Position numbers and translations under genes: made by a program
NCBI RefSeq assembly: GCF_032854445.1
Contig: NC_088299.1
Location: 8,859,608-8,923,607 of the forward strand
DNA length: 64,000 bases
DNA from: Liolophura sinensis
Lineage: Eukaryota; Mollusca; Polyplacophora; Chitonida; Chitonidae
Direction: 5' to 3'
Notes under the pieces: model-generated
The model's input: the letters and a program-made list of their open reading frames with translations, nothing else
Database searches by the model: none
What the model was told of the DNA's origin: nothing
Part shown: positions 47,798 to 58,614 of the stretch, piece after piece
Layout: each line of letters opens with the position of its first letter
Numbering within the stretch: the first letter of the stretch is position 1

Positions 47798-48124
47798 GAT
47801 TATCAAACCACTGTACTGACTGCCTGACCCCAGCGTGTCACATCACTGACATGGTCAGTCTGTAGTCTTATGTAACAGTGACTAGTAACCAGAAGAAACA
47901 ATTTTAGCGTATATGCATGTATTATATTTATGTATTTATTAAATTTATGCATTTCTACGTGAAATATCTTTATTGAACATTTCTCACCCATTCAATTGCT
48001 GATCTTAACGTATGTTTTTTGAATGCCTTTGTCATTACATAAATGAGTACTGGTACTATGATCTTTGTTCCAAACGGACTATCATCGATCATCTTGAAAT
48101 TTCATAGTGCAACTGTAGCTATAC

Positions 48125-48215
48125 TAATCTACGGATGGTCGTGGGTTTTCACCGGGCTCTGCTCGGTTTCCTCCTACCGTAATGCTGCAACTCCAATAAA
48201 ATAAATAAATAAATT
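48125..48215 (+). mobile_element. 5'-truncated SINE with 9 bp target-site duplication
   Basis: Body fragment (GGATGGTCGTGGGTTTTCAC to CTCCAATAAAATAAAT) flanked by TAGCTATAC at 48116-48124 and 48216-48224. The tail lacks the GAGTACGGCG module. Confidence 0.9.
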
Positions 48216-48426
48216 TAGCTATACGCATTGTTGATTCTTTCGTCAAGGAAACCCTCACTGACTCAGTCAAACAAATTGATTCACCCTTAGTTCGGCGTTT
48301 AACAGCATTGAAATAAATATATTAATATCAAACCAAAGAGATAATCTGAGGAAGCCTTTGTAGTCTTCTGTGTGAGCAGTAGCTGCTCATACCGTCCTGT
48401 TTTTGCAATGTCACTTTAATGCTATG

Positions 48427-48512
48427 CCTCTGCCCGGTTTCCAACTACCATATTGCTGGTTGTCGTCGTAGAAGTGAAATATTCTTGAGTAATGAGCAAA
48501 TAAATAAATTAT
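48427..48512 (+). mobile_element. 5'-truncated SINE with short target-site duplication
   Basis: CTCTGCCCGGTTTCCAAC to GAGTAATGAGCAAATAAAT, flanked by TGCTATG at 48420-48426 and 48513-48519. Confidence 0.85.
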
Positions 48513-48916
48513 TGCTATGTTTCGCCTGACGGATGAATAAACCACACACATAGATATAACGCAAATCCAAATCTTTCATTTGTGTCTATACCGAATGTTG
48601 TATAATCTACTTTACTTTCAAGCAACGTCTATATTTTACCTAAATATTTAACGTTATTATTTTTTAAATGCAAAAGGCTTTAGAGTATACAGCTGTACAC
48701 TTTGAGTATTTGTTTAGTGTTATTATTAAGTACCCCGACCACGGTTTCCCTCCGCCAATAAAGTTGATCAATACCGCAAATATGAATAAGAGACAAAACG
48801 CTATGCATTATAATGATACTCTTGAATACATAGATAACAGAAATAAGTTAATTAAAGAAACACAGAAAAACAATTCACGTACATATCTCCATATTGTCTA
48901 GATATCATAAAAAATC

Positions 48917-49023
48917 TGCTCCAGGTGAGGATCGAACTCACGACCTCCGCATACCTCCAGCCCTGTTACGGCTGACGTTACTGTCTATAAGTACGGCGCG
49001 CTAACCGACTGAGCCACTGGAGC
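48917..49023 (-). tRNA. tRNA-Ile-UAU: tRNA-Ile (anticodon UAU) with 33 nt intron
   Basis: The mature part is identical to the other intact copies. The intron (48953-48985) ends in T instead of C on the minus strand, next to the exon junction. TTTTTT follows about 4 nt downstream. Likely functional. Confidence 0.92.
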
Positions 49024-49230
49024 AGTTGCAGATAATAGTTTTAACTACAGATTATCGTATCCCAATGCAGTCTATCATACCAATGTACATATATATAACG
49101 TTGTTGGCAAACTGACTGGGTAAATGGATCTTTGATGAAAACCATAAGCCATAAAATATACCATCAATAATAACTGATACATTGCGGCAATAAATAGCCG
49201 CACAAACTCCTATGTCTTCCAACACCTAAC

Positions 49231-49390
49231 TGGCGGAGAGGGTTAGCACGTCAGCGCAGCGCAAAGGCCTGCGGATGGTAATGGGTTTTCCCCGGGTTGT
49301 GTCCGGTTTCCTGCTACCATATAAGGCTGCCATCGTATAAGAGAAATATTCTTAAATATGGCGTAAAACCCCAGTCAAATCAAATCAAAC
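49231..49390 (+). mobile_element. SINE with large internal deletion
   Basis: The head GGTTAGCACGTCAGCGCAGC runs straight into CCTGCGGATGGTAATGGG, skipping the box B and body region. It ends in (AATC)n repeats instead of AAAT and interrupts duplicon sequence shared with 40.8 kb. Confidence 0.85.
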
Positions 49391-49726
49391 CAAATACATT
49401 ACCTAACAATGTGAAACCTTAGAGGTGAACTGCAAAGATTTTTGACCTTAATCTCAAAGTTATAAGGGTGGATAATATCAGTCGCTGGTCCAAGCTGGCC
49501 ATAATTATCTTGCAATGAAGCAGTAATACGTAATGCATAATACAAAGTGACGTACAGAGCTGCTTGCCACAGCCAAGAATGACGAAGAAAGAAATGGCAT
49601 GGGAGAGATAATATTGTTAAGGGATGAAGAAAGTTTTGTATTCCCGCCCATCAGACTCAGCAATCAGCAACCTGATAAGGGAGATAACTTCACCATTGCC
49701 TTTTGCCTAAGGTGACATCCCCAGTT

Positions 49727-49858
49727 AAATGGCTAGTTGTACTGTCACAGCGTGGCCTTTATTTTACTTCTGAAGCCAAACTGGCTTCCTTTTTGAAATT
49801 TTGTTTTGCTTCAGAAGTTAAACAAAGACCAGTTTGTGACAGTACAACTAGCTCATTT
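49727..49858. repeat. long hairpin: 50 bp imperfect inverted repeat
   Basis: The arm at 49727-49776 (AAATGGCTAGTTGTACTGTC, then CTTCTGAAGC) pairs with 49808-49858 (GCTTCAGAAG, then GACAGTACAACTAGCTCATT), leaving a loop of about 31 bp. Pairing is roughly 80%. A tiny MITE is the likeliest class; a transcribed hairpin RNA is possible. Confidence 0.85.
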
Positions 49859-50149
49859 AATTCATTTACGATTTATTCACATGAACTTACATTAAACAAT
49901 AATTTACAACAATAAAGGCGGATGTGTTTTTGACTATGATTTTTGAATTTTTGGAAAAATTCTTGGGTTGCATAGCCTGTTAGTGGATGCCGAACATCTG
50001 CCGAGTGCTCCTAAAATATGGCTTCATAAGCACGGAATATTTAATTATCTTTCCGGCTTTTTTTACCGAAAAATGTATCATACGTACACATGATACTAAG
50101 TCTAATAGCCAGATATTCACAAAATGAAAATGCCCTATCCCTGATCAGA

Positions 50150-51390
50150 GAATCCAGTTATAAACTGACTTAGTCATTTCATGAGCATGATAACGCCTTT
50201 CATTGTGCATAATTTCAATGATTGCCTTTTGTAGAAGCAGAGCTTCCACTATATAAATGGAAAATATTTCAAAAAATATATGCACTGCATTGAGAGATTA
50301 GAAAGTCTACACGAGAGATAGGGAGTTCAAACCCTAATTAATACTTCAAAATGGGCAATCTTGGAGCGTACAGGGAGAAGGGATAGAAGGGATCAGATAG
50401 TTAGTCTTCCAAGCTGAAAGGTGGGAGCATATTGTTTTCGTATGAACTGCTAGTTTTCTTAAATTTTCGTTTTTCTACAAATTAACAAAATTGCAAATTA
50501 AAGTTGTTACATCTACACCGCGGTTTGAACCACTGACCTACTGGTCGCCATACTAGACACATAAAGAAATGTAGACTTTTTTTTCTTCTGCAGAATCTCT
50601 TATCCGATTGCCATGAAATTTGACATGTATGTGAGCATATATATAGTGTGGTTACAAGGCTACAAATTTATTACAATCGGCTAATTTTGAATTTGAAACA
50701 AAACGTTCGAAGGTATAATATATAGTTTTGTATGCTCCATACCATATTGCAGGTGTGCTGAAGACTAATATGGTTTTATTTTTCCTCCCAAGTATAGTTT
50801 TTCCAGTAAATGACCTTTAGAAGGCGAAGAAAAGCGGGTTTTTTTTCACGTTTTTCACGTGATAGTTGAAAAGCTGAAAAATCAGTGAGCTGAAAGGACT
50901 ACATATGTGCTATCTGTATGCTGAAAAGTATTGAGCTGTGTTGATAAATACAAGACATATATGCTTGAAGAATTTTTAAAAGCCGAAATTTCCGTAAATT
51001 ATAATACATGCATTTTATAATACATGCACATATAGGGACTGTAATCCGACATCATTGCTAAAGCCCTACAAAGCTTCTCCATTTACGAACATTGCATATA
51101 CAACACCAGAGTGCTTATTATTGGCATTGCAAAGTGCACTGGCAGCCCTATACTGACGGAGAAGCTGCAAACCGTGCGTGAAAGCATATTGGTAACCGGA
51201 CTGGGGTCGGCCTGCAGAATGAAAGCACCGTCGTTGTATGACCTAAATAATGTTGAAAACTCAGCGCTAAATTAAATCTTCAGCAAGGTATCATTGTACA
51301 ATGATGGACAATATTAACATGACACAGCGCATGCGCTGTCCAGACTGGATTCTGCACGACACAGAAGTCTCACTGGTCACAGGTAGATGA
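50150..51390. other. intergenic, nothing recognised
   Basis: No gene or repeat was recognised beyond the end of the tRNA duplicon. Confidence 0.4.
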
Positions 51391-51395
51391 GGTTT

Positions 51396-51641
51396 TGTTT
51401 ATTTATTTGATTAGTGTTTCACGCCGTACTCAAACATATTTCACTTATACGAGGGTGGCCAGCATTATGGTGGGAGGATACCGGGCAGAACACGACCATC
51501 TGCAATTTGCAGCAGGACCTCCCCACGTACAGACGGACAGGAAGCCAGCATGATGGATATCAACTCATAGCGACCGCATCGGTGAGAGACTCCTGGGTCA
51601 TTACGCTGCGCTAGGGCGCTAACCAACTGAGCCACGGAGGC
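51396..51641 (-). mobile_element. full-length SINE, sense to the ARM-like gene
   Basis: Common SINE with head at the right end (GGCTCAGTTGGTTAGCG on the minus strand) and tail AATAAATAAAC at the left. It begins about 100 bp after the stop codon of the ARM-like gene, in the same orientation. Three ACTGAGGC units (51641-51665) repeat at its 5' edge. Confidence 0.95.
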
Positions 51642-51739
51642 ACTGAGGCACTGAGGCACTTAGGCTCTGAACACAGTGCTTAGAAAAGTCCTCCCGACAG
51701 AGCCCTTGATGTTTGTAACATTTCAACAACATGAGATCG

Positions 51740-53793
51740 TTACAAGTAACGCTTCTTCTGCATCACTCGTACACAACCCTTATCAAGCAAAGTCTTTAAA
51801 GCTGTCTTGTTTGTGCATGTGTAATACAATACATCCTCCCCGACTGTGAAAAGATTCCAGTCCGTATGATACTTGTCCATGGCGCTTATGACAGCTTCTA
51901 TGCCGTTTGATTGGATAACAGCGTTTTGAATGACATCAGCCGTCTCGCTTGAACATAAACTTCTTAAAATCTCACAGCCATTTAGGTTAACGGAATATTG
52001 AAATGTTTGTACCTGGTTCATGGCTGCTATCACATTTCGTACCATTGTATTTACACTGAAATTCCTGCGTAGAAGGCCAGTGCTCCTCTTTAGTTTAAAT
52101 GACAGGGGCCTAAACTCTTCAGGCGATCTCTCTCCAGCCAAGAATTGGTACAGACATCCCCGATCCACGTGTGACAAGAGTCTCCCTGTGTTCTCTACAA
52201 GACAAGCCAGAAGTTCACTCGCCATTTCCCGAATATTGTCGGGGAATTTAGAATTGCCTACGACGAAGGAAAGGCAATTTCCGATTAATGGGTTGTCTTT
52301 AAATTTCCTTGAGATTTCACCTTGTGCTTGCCAGGAATCCTTTAACAGGCGACACGCCCTTAGTTGAGCATCTACATTATGGCGGTAATTCCACATGAAG
52401 TCGCCAAGGATGTCCACCCCATTTTCGACTTGCACAACAGCATCTGAGCCGCGCGACCGAACATTCTGTTGTATGGTTTCAAGTATTTGTAACGAAGTTC
52501 TGAGGTTTTTCATATCAAGCCTGATTATGTCAAAGCCTAGTTCAGTTTGCGTCTCTACAGGTATCAGGGCATCTTCGTGTTGAAAAAGAATATGAAGAAT
52601 GTTGTACGAAGCTTTGTGCAAACGGTCATTGCCGGTGAACTGTGCTACAGACCTGAGAACGCGACTAACGCCTCCTGAGTTGGCGAAATGTTTCAGCGCT
52701 TCTTTGGACATTGTACCAACCGAGCCTACGATTTCCAAAGCCAATGTGTGAGTGTCTACGCAGTCTGCGCGCAGAGCCATTGTTTGAAGCAACACACTGA
52801 CAACACGGTTTGAGATAAATTCCAACGAAATCATACCTGAAGCTCTGACAACTAACGCGGAATGGCACAGTTTGACCCCTAGGGCACTAAGCTCGGTATC
52901 ACTGGGGTAATGTTGCATTGTCGAAATAACGTCAAACAGAACCGATACCCAGGTTAATGCCACACGTTGGTGGGATCTACTTACATCATCCAGGGCTGTC
53001 AATACGTGGAAGCAAGACGTCTGAATCTTCCAGTTGTAACGAAGTGAAGATGTTGCCACTGAGAGATATGCAAGCCCGCCAACATCAAAGAAGTAAAGAC
53101 ATATGTTTTCGCTCATCGCTAGACAACTTTTCACAACATGCCAAACACAGGAAAGAGTTGGAATGTGGTGATTGTAAGCTTTTAGGTAGTACAACGTCCA
53201 GTCAATTATTCGGTATCCATGTTCGACTTGCTTTGAGTCCAGGAAAGGCATAAGGAGTGACACTGAGTGCAGAGACCAGATTCGCACTCGTTCGCATGTA
53301 TGATGTCTTCTCGCTGCTTGAAGAATTGTCTCCATACAGTTTTGTACCTCGATCTTTAGACATTCCTGGATGGCTGACATCTTTGTCACAACAGCACATA
53401 GAGCATGCATTCCAGCCACTTGAAAACCACAATGTTCCCCGAACTCATCCATCGCAGTTAAGATATCCTTTGTAGTCCTAGATAGCAGCTTACGGTCAAA
53501 ACATAAGTCGGGTATTGCTTCACTGAGGGCAAAGAAAGCGTAAAGAACCGCTGTCGCAGCTATGCGTTTGCCCTTACAAGTTCGTATTGTCCATATTATG
53601 TGTTTTAATATATCCACGTGGACAAAGTCAAAGTATTTAACCACTAACTTCCGGTACATAACCGCCACTGTGTTGTAGTAATGTTGCTGGCATACTTCGT
53701 TAGTAAATCTTCCGTCCAGCTGTACTATGAAATGTCGTAAAAACTCCAGACTGATCCCACTGTCTTCCACTGGACCTTCGTATTCCCAAGGCA
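51740..53793 (-). CDS. ARM/HEAT-like helical protein, main exon (exon 2)
   Basis: Open for 684 codons to a stop at 51740. The first in-frame start-like codon is GTG, preceded on the minus strand by TTATATTTCATTCCAG, a clear 3' splice site, so this is a terminal exon and not a whole gene. With exon 1 at 55710-55728 the protein has 690 residues. It is almost wholly alpha-helical with repeated leucine-rich helix pairs (e.g. LALEIVGSVGTMSKEALKHF, YNILHILFQ, MASELLACLVENTG), as in armadillo/HEAT-fold scaffold proteins. No signal peptide, membrane helix or catalytic motif is visible. I do not recognise the family. A cytoplasmic or nuclear protein-protein interaction role is inference from the fold. 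Confidence 0.85.
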
Positions 53794-53821
53794 CTGGAAT
53801 GAAATATAAAATAAAATGTAT

Positions 53822-53951
53822 AAAACTACAGCATAGATAGTAAAACTAGAGCAGTGACGACAGCGTAACACTGGGCACATGATCACACGTATTACCGTTA
53901 AAAAACCGACCTCTTGTCAGTTAACCACAATTACGGTTTATTCCGTCTGGT
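53822..53951 (+). repeat. unassigned dispersed repeat, copy E left part
   Basis: 'CTACAGCATAGATAGTAAAA', 'GATCACACGTATTACCGTTA', 'CCTCTTGTCAGTTAACC'. It is interrupted by a SINE and resumes after it. The copy lies in the intron of the ARM-like gene. Confidence 0.8.
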
Positions 53952-54116
53952 CATTTATTTATTTATTTATTTGATCGCTGCTTTATGCAATACTCAAGTG
54001 CATTTCACTTATACGACGGCGGCCAGCTTATGGTGGGAGGAAACGGGACAGAGCTCAGGAGAAACCCATGACCATCTGTAGGTTGCTTGCAGACGTTCAC
54101 ACGTACGACCGGACAC
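53952..54116 (-). mobile_element. SINE body and tail, minus strand, nested
   Basis: ATTTATTTATTTGATCGC to CACACGTACGACCGGACACC. The head is missing. It is inserted into copy E of the dispersed repeat, so it is younger than that repeat. Confidence 0.9.
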
Positions 54117-54290
54117 CATCTGTCCATGCATATGCTTAAAGTAGCAACATATAAGCCCCCTAGCACTATGGCTTAAGCGGAGCTAGGTAAAAATAAACTC
54201 ATTGATGTTAGGTGCAGTTTATTAGGCACTGTATGTCTACAATTACTCAAAACAGTGTGTTGTCATCACATTTTATACACAAACATAGAC
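54117..54290 (+). repeat. unassigned dispersed repeat, copy E right part
   Basis: 'CATATGCTTAAAGTAGCAAC', 'GGAGCTAGGTAAAAATA', 'AGTGTGTTGTCATCACATTT' continue the family order after the SINE. Confidence 0.75.
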
Positions 54291-54554
54291 TTTACCACAC
54301 AAGGCTACAAAGGAAGCTAGGATGAGTAGTAACCTGGGGATCCCGAATTATTGTGGTGCGCTAGCACACACACAATTTGGCCATGTAGGCCCGTTCGTGA
54401 TTTCAATCTATACATTGTACATAGCTTCTGTATTTATGAATTAAATCTATGATTTTAAATCTTCTGACTTGGATCTTTGTTGTATTAAAGTTGTTTCAAA
54501 AACCTCAGAATGTTACGAACGACCATAAGAAACAAGATCATGTACTTGCCAACC

Positions 54555-54640
54555 CACCTGATACAAACAGCGAGAGCTGGATTCGAACACGCGGCCTTAT
54601 TGGTGAAATGTTATTGTTAAGAACTGCTGTTTAGATTCCG
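54555..54640 (-). repeat. fragment of a further tRNA-like SINE
   Basis: 'CAGCGAGAGCTGGATTCGAA' and 'GCGGCCTTATTGGTGAAATG' match the better copy at 59.16-59.37 kb. Confidence 0.6.
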
Positions 54641-54740
54641 ACGACCATTTAAATCTGACTCGCATGAACCCCTCGCCTGCTTATGCCCAGAAGCTTGAAC
54701 ACCTAGATTTATTTCCCGTCGATAAGATTAACCATCTCTT

Positions 54741-54908
54741 CCTGATATAAAATCGTTTGATTGATTCACTGTTCCCTGTATAACTAATACAATTTTGCTT
54801 GTATGCAAATCAACCTTTGTAATTCCTGATATAGAATCGGTTGATTGCTTCACTGTTCCCTGTATAACTAATACAATTCTGGTTGTATGCTAATCGACCC
54901 GTGTAATT
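54741..54908. repeat. 84 bp tandem duplication
   Basis: Two head-to-tail units (54741-54824, 54825-54908), each from CCTGATATA through TTCACTGTTCCCTGTATAAC to TGTAATTC. A handful of differences. Confidence 0.95.
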
Positions 54909-54958
54909 CGGTATTATACACGAATAGTTAGAGTAAAACCCTGAGGTAAATGGACAAG

Positions 54959-55041
54959 ATTTATTTATTTCATGGTGTTTTTCAAGAATATTTCACTTAT
55001 ACGGCGATCGAAAACACTATGGCTGTAGGAAGCCGGGAAAA
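54959..55041 (-). mobile_element. SINE tail fragment, minus strand
   Basis: TTTATTTATTTCATGGTG, then CAAGAATATTTCACTTATAC, to GGAAGCCGGGAAAA. It abuts copy F of the dispersed repeat. Confidence 0.8.
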
Positions 55042-55044
55042 TTG

Positions 55045-55140
55045 TCCGACAAGACGCCATATTTCATCTGTTACTCGTGACCATTTTCCAGTTATCGCAC
55101 TGTCGTCGTTATTCTGGTTCTACTGTCTATACTTTAAACT
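55045..55140 (-). repeat. unassigned dispersed repeat, copy F
   Basis: Plus strand reads 'ACAAGACGCCATATTTCATC', 'CGTGACCATTTTCCAGTTAT', 'TGTCTATACTTTAA': the 5' half of the family on the minus strand. Confidence 0.7.
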
Positions 55141-55205
55141 TTTTTAATACTCTGTTTGCCTAAAAGCGTGTGAACATTTACTGTTAAAACCATAACACAT
55201 ACAAC

Positions 55206-55352
55206 ATCAACATAGAAGCCTCTGTGGAGGAGGTGCTTAGTCTTGCGTGAAAGGCGCAATGACGTAGGAGCCTCTCACAACTGCAGTCGCCGTGAGTTTA
55301 TGTTCAGACAATACTGGCATCCTCTCCGGTTGTACGTGAGGTCTGCTACCTG
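55206..55352 (+). mobile_element. SINE head and body fragment
   Basis: GCCTCTGTGGAGGAGGTGCT, then GAGCCTCTCACAACTGCAG and CCTCTCCGGTTGTACGTG. No tail. Confidence 0.8.
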
Positions 55353-55709
55353 TGAAATATCCTGTCGCCCACCCTGACCATAGTTAACTATAACTATAAC
55401 CAAATATATCATTTCTATACCGATAATTATTCATTAATTACTAAATGATTAATTCTAAAGCCCATATAGTTTTAAGTCTTCAATTATTTCGTAAGTTATA
55501 TGTGCAATTTTTCATTATATCATTCGAATGATTTGTCTTACATATTCACATTTCTGCTATATTAGTATTGTATGTTTTTTTTATATATTCACCGATATAT
55601 GTCTGTACAGCTGTATCTACACCCTATAAGTCACCGGCTTACTGTGTACTTTTTCAATAAGCCTACGTTTAAAACAAAAGAAATAGATAATAGTTACGTT
55701 ATATCCTAC

Positions 55710-55728
55710 CTGTACAACACGGATCCAT
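55710..55728 (-). CDS. ARM/HEAT-like protein, first coding exon (exon 1)
   Basis: Minus strand GACGCCATGG gives a start in good context, and the short frame M-D-P-C-C-T ends at ACAG followed by GTAGGATAT, a good 5' splice site. One leftover base (G) joins the TG that opens exon 2 to make GTG (Val). The summed coding length (19 + 2054) is exactly divisible by three. The intron would be 1,916 bp and holds SINE and dispersed-repeat copies. The assignment rests on phase and splice-site fit, not on homology. Confidence 0.6.
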
Positions 55729-56100
55729 GGCGTCACTCCAGCTCAATCCTAAGAAGAGGAAGATTACAAACAAATAAATAAATGGTGAATTTTCTCTTGC
55801 AATAGTTAATCACACTGGGGTTTTATTAAAAACAGAATCCAGAGGAGAAAACCTATTCCTATGTTAAAGGCAAATGCTATCTATGTCAAAGATAACCTCA
55901 GTTGAGTACAGCTGAGGCTACGTTGCGTATTGTGTAAATTGCACTACGCAATAAATGCATATACTTTGCAGGACTAATTCACGGTTTAGATTGATTATCG
56001 CGTACAGACCCTGGTTTCACTGAGCGTGACCAAACAACGGTCGATGGTGCTTCGGTGGTGGTTTGCGAAGCTTAAAGTTCTTTGAAAACCACGTGTCTTA

Positions 56101-56334
56101 ATTAATTTATGTATTTGATTGATGTTTTTACATCGTACTCAAGAATATCTGTCAAGAATATTTCACTTGTACGGGAGGAAACCGAACCCAGCGGGGGGGG
56201 GGGGGAAACCCACGATCATCAGCAGAGCTTCCCATGTACGACCGCAGAGGAACCGCACTGCCTGGACTCACATTGACTGTATTAATGAGAGGCACCTGGA
56301 CATCGTGCCGCGCTGGAACGCTAACCTCGACCAC
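56101..56334 (-). mobile_element. SINE, near full length, minus strand
   Basis: TTTGATTGATGTTTTTACATC to the head. 'CAAGAATAT' is doubled, and a 12-13 bp G run has grown at the CCGGG region. Confidence 0.85.
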
Positions 56335-56344
56335 GCTAACCACT

Positions 56345-57665
56345 TGTCTTAAATCATTATTACGTGCATATATCTACGTCACACATTGCCTAAGTCCGGT
56401 GTTTTTCCTCCAGCTGACAAACTGACCGCCATCACAGTAAATAACAATTACGTCTGTCGATGAATTTGTCTTTTACGTTTTAGTGTGGCAAGACACAATT
56501 GGATTTGAACGGGCGACCTCACTGGCAAAGATTTTGAGACCTAAATGGAGAAATTCCTTAATTACTGAGTAACGCTCTGAATCTGACTAATGATCATTCT
56601 TTCTATATATGTACATTGATCTATAATATACGAACCAATGGGATTCAAAGCTCTGTACGTGGTAGCTGCTTACTAGCACCTTCTTCATAAAATATATCAG
56701 ATGTGTGGTCGACACTGCGTCTTTCGTGGAGAAACTGGAAGTATGCCTGTCTGGAGCAAAACTAACGTTGATACAGCATCCTTTCGTCTATATTAAACAG
56801 AGAATTAAAACATATCACGCTTAATTTTATAGGGAAGCGATGGGGCAACCCCGTGTGTTGCCACAAGCCGCGAGCTATTTGAATGCATATTTATACATCT
56901 CTGTTACAGTCGAATGCGTACTGTTACAGGAGTGTAGACAGCGCTATTCTCCGAATGGCCTGAGCTGCCAGACAGCATGACGATAAGGGTATTCATGTAT
57001 GAACTGCATGATACACTTTTGCTGTATAATCACTGTCTATTTCATAACATATCTAACCCGTTGTAAGAAGAAAAAAGAGCCACTGAAACACGACTATAAT
57101 TAGACTACATGTAAAGAAATAAATTTCTCAATCTAAATATATTTTTTTATTTAACACACTCTGGCTTCGTTAATATCGGTTTCAACCAGACTTAAACCCA
57201 CTGGATCACAGCGATAATTACTACATTTAAAGAATTAAATTTCAGTTTATATGTGTTTATTTTGTTGAATGTTTGGCTGCCTGCTCAGGGGCTTTCGACA
57301 AATAATCCGGTAAGCATAGCTTTGGTTTATTAAGCGCAAAAAGCCGATATTAAACATATAGAAGTGTTATATAGTGTTATAAACATGTCATATTTGCTAT
57401 GTAAATATGTGGCATTTATATAGTAAACTCTTTCACATGTCTGGTATATACACTCAATAACATAAGTTATGGACTATTTATGTTTACAGAAAATATGCAC
57501 CACATTACCATTTAAGTATTTCACATATTTAGTGTAATAAAAACATCGTTTCAATCACTAAACATAGTCCTTAACATAGCAGCCATAAAATAGATACCAA
57601 GACGAGTTTATAAACTGGAACAGAAATGCATTTATGAAGGAAACACTATTTTTAGTTTATAGTAT
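56345..57665. other. intergenic, nothing recognised
   Basis: AT-rich, no gene recognised. 'TTGGATTTGAACGGGCGACC' near 56.50 kb may be a worn box B of an old SINE. Confidence 0.4.
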
Positions 57666-57671
57666 GAATTT

Positions 57672-57918
57672 TGTAGGATGGCCTAGAAGTTAGCACGCGC
57701 AATTACCCACGAGCATCTCACCAATGCGGCCGTTTGAGTTCAGGTCCAGCCCATGTTGGTTTCCTCTCCGACCGAACCTGGAGATGTCTGGCAGTCATAT
57801 GCGGATGGTCGTGGGTTTCCCCTTGGCTCTGCCCAGCTTCCTCTTTTCATAATGCTGGAGCGGTAGTGTTAGTCAAATATTCGTGAGCACGGTGAACAGC
57901 AAAGAAATAAATAAATAT
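57672..57918 (+). mobile_element. SINE, full length but diverged
   Basis: GGCCTAGAAGTTAGCACGCG, box B-like TTGAGTTCAGGTCCAGC, GCGGATGGTCGTGGGTTTCC, ending GCAAAGAAATAAATAAAT. Confidence 0.9.
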
Positions 57919-57919
57919 T

Positions 57920-58394
57920 TGGTATAGTATTGTCTTTTTTCAGACATTATACGTTATGTTTATCGAATGTAAAGTACATCATGATTTGTCGGTTCGAAGT
58001 TGAAGCCAACGAACTGAAAAGTGGAAAACAAGGGTCGACAACTCAAGTGGTGACCAAAAATAAAGCATGGTTTGGCGTGAAGACCTCGCTGGGTGTTAAA
58101 ATCCTGATTTGCTGAACCTCACGTGACGTGGCATTATCCAATTAGGGGAAAAGGAACTAACATGGGATAAAATAATCGATAAGTTAACCAATGAGCTCAA
58201 CATAAAATATTAACGGGCGTATAGGCATGCTAAACATAAAAGCCGTGAGCAATAATTCCCTTTATAAACCGACAATTGTCTGATCATACATTTTTATCTT
58301 ACAGATACACCTAAATGTACCCAAATCTGAGCTATAATGGAAATGTTAACATGGCTCCGATACAGTGATCTTATATTCTCCAGTGGTCTTATTG
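57920..58394. other. intergenic, nothing recognised
   Basis: No gene or repeat recognised. Confidence 0.4.
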
Positions 58395-58404
58395 TTTGAA
58401 TACG

Positions 58405-58614
58405 CCAATGCGGTCGCTGTGAGTTCAAGCCCAGCTCATGCTGGCGCTCTCTCCGGCTGTATGTGGGAAGGTCTGCAGGCAACTTGCGGATGGTCGTGGA
58501 TTTTCCCCCGGGCTGTGCCCGGTTTCCTCCCACCATAATGATGGCCGCCGTCGTATAAGTGAAATATTCTTGAGTAAGGCGTAAAACACCAATCAAATAA
58601 ATAAATAAATATGA
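58405..58614 (+). mobile_element. 5'-truncated SINE with 10 bp target-site duplication
   Basis: Starts just before box B (CCAATGCGGTCGCTGTGAG) and runs to AAAT units. Flanked by TTTGAATACG at 58395-58404 and 58615-58624. High similarity to the consensus suggests a young insertion. Confidence 0.95.

Larger units (their letters stand above)
42536..47800 (-). mobile_element. CR1/Jockey-type LINE, 5' truncated, otherwise long
   Basis: Non-LTR retrotransposon with the 3' part of ORF1, ORF2 (endonuclease plus reverse transcriptase) and a 3' UTR of about 0.8 kb holding CA/TA-rich repeats. It ends on the minus strand in AATAAATCAAATCAAATC. It sits inside a tRNA duplicon: 'GCAGATTATCGTATTCCAG' on its right end (minus view) and 'GATTATCAAACCACTGTAC' on its left belong to one flank that is continuous at 40.60-40.66 kb. 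Element sequence stops near 47800, where ORF1 is already open, so about half of ORF1 and the 5' UTR are missing. Confidence 0.85.
37990..50140. other. segmentally duplicated tRNA-Ile array
   Basis: Five diverged segments share a tRNA-Ile(UAU) gene plus its flanks. The 3' side carries ATTGTCTA(G/C)ATGTGA-like sequence. The 5' side carries GAGCAGATTATCGTATTCCAG, sometimes followed by GTTGTCAAAGTGACTGGGC and TTAGAGGTGAACTGCAAAG. The 40.6-41.56 kb and 49.0-49.7 kb flanks match over about 700-900 bp. The 38.2-38.35 kb flank matches 39.85-40.03 kb. A LINE (42.5-47.8 kb) and SINEs have broken the array. Without the LINE the five tRNA loci lie within about 5.6 kb. Confidence 0.8.

Noticed and set aside
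53794-53794. GTG as translation start of the ARM-like gene
   Set aside because: It sits directly across a splice acceptor (CCAG|TG), and the upstream ATG exon restores phase.
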